A stretch of 6,140 bases of DNA from Armatimonadota bacterium (GTDB lineage Bacteria; Armatimonadota; Zipacnadia; Zipacnadales; UBA11051). The notes beneath the pieces are model-generated. The model did not search any database. It worked only from the letters and a program-made list of their open reading frames with translations, and was not told where the DNA came from. Of the stretch, positions 1 to 3,800 are shown piece by piece (the first letter of the stretch is position 1; every line of letters begins with the position of its first letter). Where the stretch lies: the NCBI GenBank assembly GCA_003542955.1, contig DPJP01000366.1, forward strand, positions 34,838-40,977. The letters are read 5' to 3'. A program made the translations under genes and the position numbers.

Positions 1-524
1 ATCCCCTCGATGCAGGCCCCGCAGCAGCATGGCACGGCGGAGACGATATCAAAGAAGATACCGTCCACCGGCATTGTCTCGCAGACCTCGACCGACTGCT
101 GCTCGAGGAAGTCGACATAGGGCGTATTGAGGCAGATGCGGGAGTAGAAGCCGGGGTCGAAGGGCTTCTGGCCAACGCGGGCGCCGCTCTCATCGACGGC
201 GATCCACTCCGGGTGTGCGCGCGATGTGAACATATCCCACTGCACGGTGATGTAGATCGGCACGCGGATGCCGCGGCTGTGGCATGCCTGTATCTGCATC
301 GGCAGCAGGTTGCACTGCAGATGCGGGTGATGCCGCTCGGGGAAGAGCTGCGTATCGTGATAGATCATCCCGTGATGGCAGCGGGAGAAGCATGTGACTG
401 AGTTCACATGCGCGCGCTGGAGGGTATCGGCAAACTCGTCGGCATCGAAGTCCGCGCCGATGCCGGGGATGAGTTCGCTGGTGTGGAAGTCCAGGTGTAT
501 CTCACGGTATGGCAGGTTGAGCAT
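1..524 (-). CDS. GHL6-type putative glycoside hydrolase, N-terminal part (3' end outside window)
   Basis: The reading frame starts with ATG at 524-522 and stays open for 174 codons to the left edge. The protein begins MLNLPYREIHLDFHTSE and continues through SVTCFSRCHHGMIYHDT (42-58), RGIRVPIYITVQWD (84-97) and VDGIFFDIV (153-161). This run matches, from memory, the N-terminal TIM-barrel half of the 'hypothetical glycosyl hydrolase 6' (GHL6) family, related to alpha-amylase/alpha-fucosidase-like barrels and often followed by a beta-galactosidase trimerisation-type domain. D159 in the FFDI strand end is the likely catalytic nucleophile position by analogy with those barrels (inference). A cysteine cluster CCCGAC at 166-171 follows directly. 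No signal peptide is seen, so a cytoplasmic location is likely. The start is favoured by an AAAGGGG ribosome site and by the family motif beginning about ten residues in. Most of the barrel and all C-terminal domains lie outside the window. The substrate is unknown; alpha-L-fucosidase or beta-galactosidase-like activity is possible. Confidence 0.85.
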   Translation of the reverse strand, partial: MLNLPYREIHLDFHTSELIPGIGADFDADEFADTLQRAHVNSVTCFSRCHHGMIYHDTQLFPERHHPHLQCNLLPMQIQACHSRGIRVPIYITVQWDMFTSRAHPEWIAVDESGARVGQKPFDPGFYSRICLNTPYVDFLEQQSVEVCETMPVDGIFFDIVSAVPCCCGACIEG

Positions 525-531
525 GGATATG

Positions 532-540
532 TTCCCCTTT
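532..540 (-). promoter_or_regulatory. Shine-Dalgarno-like ribosome binding site for the GHL6 gene
   Basis: On the minus strand the bases AAAGGGGAA precede the ATG at 524-522, with nine bases between the last G of the run and the start codon. The spacing and purine content are right for a ribosome binding site, and this supports 524 as the start. No convincing -35/-10 promoter is visible in the GC-rich sequence upstream, so whether this gene has its own promoter or is co-transcribed with the large gene cannot be decided. Confidence 0.6.
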
Positions 541-579
541 GGTGTGTTGGGTGGGGCAACTGCGTGCGGTCTTAGCGCC

Positions 580-775
580 CGGGGAGGGGCCGCACGCTAC
601 GCGCGGCAACCGGGGAGGGGCCTCACGAGGCAGCGACGCGTCGTCTGCGGCGGTGCCGAGGCAGGCCCACGAGTGTGATCCCGGGTCTGCGGCGGCGTGG
701 CGCACATGGGCCGACCTCGTGACGTCGCCGGTACAACGTGGCGGTCCCGCGGCTGCGGGATGCGGCCCCTCCCCG
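580..775. repeat. 15-base perfect inverted repeat pair (580-594 and 761-775)
   Basis: The 15 bases CGGGGAGGGGCCGCA at 580-594 reappear as their exact reverse complement at 761-775. The core is the same word as in the 611/843 pair, but the flank differs: GCA here, where the other pair continues TCACGAGG. The region therefore contains two subtypes of one repeat, each present once in each orientation. This arrangement is more regular than chance GC richness would produce. Confidence 0.7.
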
Positions 776-862
776 TGCATGCGGCGGCGTGCGATAGGTG
801 GGGGCCTGCCTCGTGCCCCCGGCCTTACGTCGGGCCGGGGGCCCTCGTGAGGCCCCTCCCCG
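611..862. repeat. 20-base perfect inverted repeat pair (611-630 and 843-862)
   Basis: The 20 bases at 611-630 are the exact reverse complement of 843-862, with 212 bases between them. The match ends sharply at both sides. A second pair, 657-668 against 802-813 (12 bases, exact), is nested inside it in the correct order, so both could form in one long stem-loop. A third pair, 580-594 against 761-775 (15 bases, exact), uses the same CGGGGAGGGGCC word but crosses the first pair, so it would compete with it or form a pseudoknot-like arrangement. The arms could be terminal inverted repeats of a small non-coding element, or two oppositely oriented copies of one dispersed repeat. No target-site duplication was found just outside the arms. 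Confidence 0.75.
815..842 (-). repeat. Strong GC-only hairpin downstream of the large gene
   Basis: GCCCCCGGCC at 815-824 pairs perfectly with GGCCGGGGGC at 833-842 around an eight-base loop, giving ten consecutive G-C pairs. On the minus-strand transcript it begins about 38 bases after the TAG stop of the large gene. It is flanked by direct CTCGTG copies at 810-815 and 845-850 on the plus strand, the first sharing one base with the stem. There is no U-tract after it in the transcript direction, so it is not a classical intrinsic terminator. It could protect the 3' end of the message, act as a U-tract-less terminator, or be the core of the repeat cluster. Confidence 0.6.
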
Positions 863-880
863 ATTCCCGGCGGCGCGCCT

Positions 881-3800
881 CTACTCCACCTTCATCGCCC
901 TGACCGCGCCGTCCTCACTCGAGGCGACCAGTTGCATGCCCGCGCCGGCGACCAGCTTGCCTGCTGCCAGGTCAATCAGGCGCGCCGCGGTGTCGAGCGC
1001 GGCAAGCAACTGCCCGTCGGAGGCATCCAGCAGGTAGACATTGCCGTCGTCACAACCGGCTGCCACCCGCATGCCGTCGCCGTTGTCATACACCACCGAG
1101 CAACGGAGCTGGTTGGGCAGCCCCGCGCGCCAGATCAGCTTGCCCTCGCCATCCACGCAGTAGACGTTGAACGACAACGAGGTGGCGATGATCTCGGCCT
1201 TGCCGTCGGCATTGACATCCGCGCAGGAGACCGATGTGACCTCGTCGCCGGTATTGAACGACCAGATCAGCTTGCCCTCGTTACTGACGACCTGCAGGAG
1301 GGTATCGGCGCCGCCGAAGATAACCTCGTTCTTGCCGTCACCATTGATGTCACCGGCGGCCACGGCGTTACAGCCGGGACCCCCCGTCGTGCTGAAGCCC
1401 CACAGCCGCTCACCGGTGTCCGGCTTTGCGGCCGGCCACCAGTAGTACTCCGTGCCGCAGACGACCTCCTGCCTGCCGTCGCCGGTCAAGTCGACCGCGC
1501 AGCCTGCCGTCGAGCCGTGAACGCTCTCCTGGTGCCAGAGCTTCCTGCCGGTGGCGTCAAGCGCGTGGTAGCGCCAGTTATCCGATCCGGCGATCACGCT
1601 CTGCCTGCCGTCGCCCGTGAGATCAGCCGGGAAGACGGTGCGTACATAGGGTGCGCGCTTATAGTACTCGACATCGTGGCGCCAGAGTTCCTTCCCGCTC
1701 GCGTCGATGGCCAGCACCTGCGAGCCCATCGTGCCGGCGATGACGGCAAGCCGGCCGTCACCTGCGAAGTCAACGGTATTGACGCTGGTGACTGCGCCGC
1801 CGGCGTCGAACTTCCACTGCACCGTGCCGTCGGGCTTGAGGCAGTAGACGGCGCCATCGTCACAGCCGGCGATGGTCTCGTCGATGCCGTCGTTGTTCAG
1901 ATCGGCGCAGTGGAGTGATCTGAACGCGTAGGTGGATGCGCCGGTCGGATCGGCTGCGGCCCGGAGTTGCTCGAGGCCCTCGCCGTCGCCCCACATCTCC
2001 AGCTCGGCGAGGTATATGCCGGTACCCTCGCGCGGGGTGACGATGAGCCTGAGGTCACGGGCGGCGGCATTGATACCGTCGAATGTGTAGACATGCGGCT
2101 CATGCGCGGGGTCGCCCCAGTTGCCGTGCATCTCGGTGTCGGTGACATCCACCAGCGTGCGGGTGTCGGCGGCGAAGCCGTCATTGCTGCCGAGCAGCCG
2201 GATGCGGCCGATCTGGAAGGTCTTGTCCTTCGATGAGGATGTGACGAACCAGGCCTTGAGCACCATCTTCTCGATCTCGTATGAGCCTTTGAGCCGGAGG
2301 TTGACGGTGACCTCCCGGTCGTCATCCCACATGGTGGCATCGCCGGTCCCCTCGATGCCGCCGTTGAAGATGTTCTCGATGCCGTTGGTGCCCGGCGCGC
2401 CGGAGAAGACGTTGACCTCGAGCGGCTCCGGCTCGCATGTGACCTGCTCGAGCGCTGGGACGCGCTCGGGGTAGGTTGCGTTGTTGGTCAGCAGGTACGC
2501 CTCGGGGGTGATGGCATAGGTGAACAGGCCGGTCATCTTCGGGATGTCCGCCTGTGCCGTGCCCGCGGCCGCCGGCGGTGTCGCGGCGTTGACCACAGCG
2601 CGCATCAGGCTCGTGATATCCTCCGGGCTCGCGGTAATGGAGAACTCCGCGGTGGTCGCAGCCGGCTGTGCGGTTGCAGTCGTCACCGCGGGCATTATGA
2701 GCGTGGCCTGCCCGCTCCTCAGGTCGGCTTCGAAGTCCATCGGCTGCTCGAATGCGCGCTTCTGGCCCATGAACTCGACCTCTGTTACGCCCACGCCGTA
2801 CAGCTTCTCCGGCGTCATCAGCAGGAGAGCGGCCTTCGCGCGCAGGGCGCCGGGGATCGTCACGGCTCCGGCTGCGTCGGCTACCGCAAGCAGGATCGGG
2901 CTGCCCGCCCCCTCGATGTAGGCGACCGTGTCGCTCAGGCGGGTGAGCTTGACCTCGGAGGGCGTCTCGCCGGAGGCATGCAGTGCTGTGAAGAGATTCG
3001 CCTGCGCGCCTGCCTGCAGATCGGCATCGAGTATGCCCTGGTAGACGCGGACGATCGGCTCGTTGGCAAACCTGTAGCTGGCCCAGTTCTTGCCGGTGTC
3101 GGGGTCATTGTTGAGCAGGCAGTGCATGTCCTGGCTCATCGTGATGGCCGCGTGCTGGCCCTTCTGCTCGACAGCCATCTTCGCCCCGTCCAGCGATACG
3201 TCGCCGATGCTCTGCCAGACCGCGCGGAAGCTGTAGCTGGAGGGCTCCTGCGCCTGCATCTGGTCGACGCAGACGAAGAGGCGGTCTTTGAGCCAGATCA
3301 GGTTACGGTGCCAGTCGACGCCCGCGTAGTTGCGCGTGACGGTGCGCGAGAAGCCGGCGGAGGGCAGGTCGGCGATGTTCTCAAGCTCGCAGTAGCCGGG
3401 GATCTTCGTCGACTGGCCGTCCCTGAGAATGAGCACGCCGTTGTGGTACTTGGGCAGAGACTTGATGTAGTCGGCATCACACAGCCACACGCGCCCGTTC
3501 TCAGTCCACTGGAGCACCGAGTTGCCGTCCATGTGGCCGTGGCCGCCGACGGAGAGACCATCCAGCAGCAGATACTGGTCATCAGGGTTGAAACCGTTGC
3601 GGAAGGATATCTTGTCGACGGCCTTGTCGAGGGCGACCACGTCCTTGCCGCCGAAGGAGTTGTACCACAGCTCATCGAGCGGCCAGAGCTTCGTGCCGAT
3701 CAAGTCGACGGGTTCACTCTCCTGGGCGGTGTTGACCGCGAAGTCCGAGAACGCGGGGCGAGCCCCGGCGGCATGCTTCTTGTTGAGCGCCCACTGCGCG

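Larger units (their letters stand above)
525..880. other. GC-rich intergenic region packed with inverted and direct short repeats
   Basis: This 356-base gap separates two genes on the same strand and holds no credible coding sequence. Open frames crossing it on both strands have low-complexity Pro/Gly/Arg/Ala translations and no recognisable motif. It has instead a dense set of repeated words. CGGGGAGGGGCC occurs at 580-591 and 611-622, and in reverse complement at 764-775 and 851-862. CACGAGG occurs at 624-630, and as CCTCGTG at 715-721, 809-815 and 843-849. TGCGGCGGCGTG occurs directly at 688-699 and 780-791. A perfect ten-base palindrome, CGACGCGTCG, lies at 634-643, and a small hairpin (TCCCGC/GCGGGA, loop of four) at 745-760. 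The content suggests an intergenic repeat element of REP/BIME type or a structured leader/spacer RNA. I do not recognise a named family. Confidence 0.7.

Noticed and set aside
815..842. Hairpin as a standard Rho-independent terminator
   Set aside because: The stem is strong, but the transcript continues with GC-rich sequence in either direction and no run of U follows.
502..850. Open frames of about 90-100 codons on both strands within the intergenic gap
   Set aside because: The translations are Pro/Arg/Gly/Ala-rich and follow the repeat words; the minus-strand one overlaps the GHL6 start in another frame, and no ribosome site or motif supports either.
580..862. CRISPR array
   Set aside because: The repeats are short, in both orientations and irregularly spaced, with no unit of 24-37 bases repeated in one direction and no cas genes.
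932..1918. 328-codon open frame on the plus strand opposite the propeller
   Set aside because: Same explanation: it mirrors the periodic propeller repeats on the minus strand, and its apparent internal repetition comes from them.
884..1927. PQQ-dependent dehydrogenase
   Set aside because: The W-type hairpins resemble PQQ propellers, but the region is a C-terminal appendage of about 350 residues with calcium-type loops in most blades, and I see no cofactor-binding or catalytic signature.
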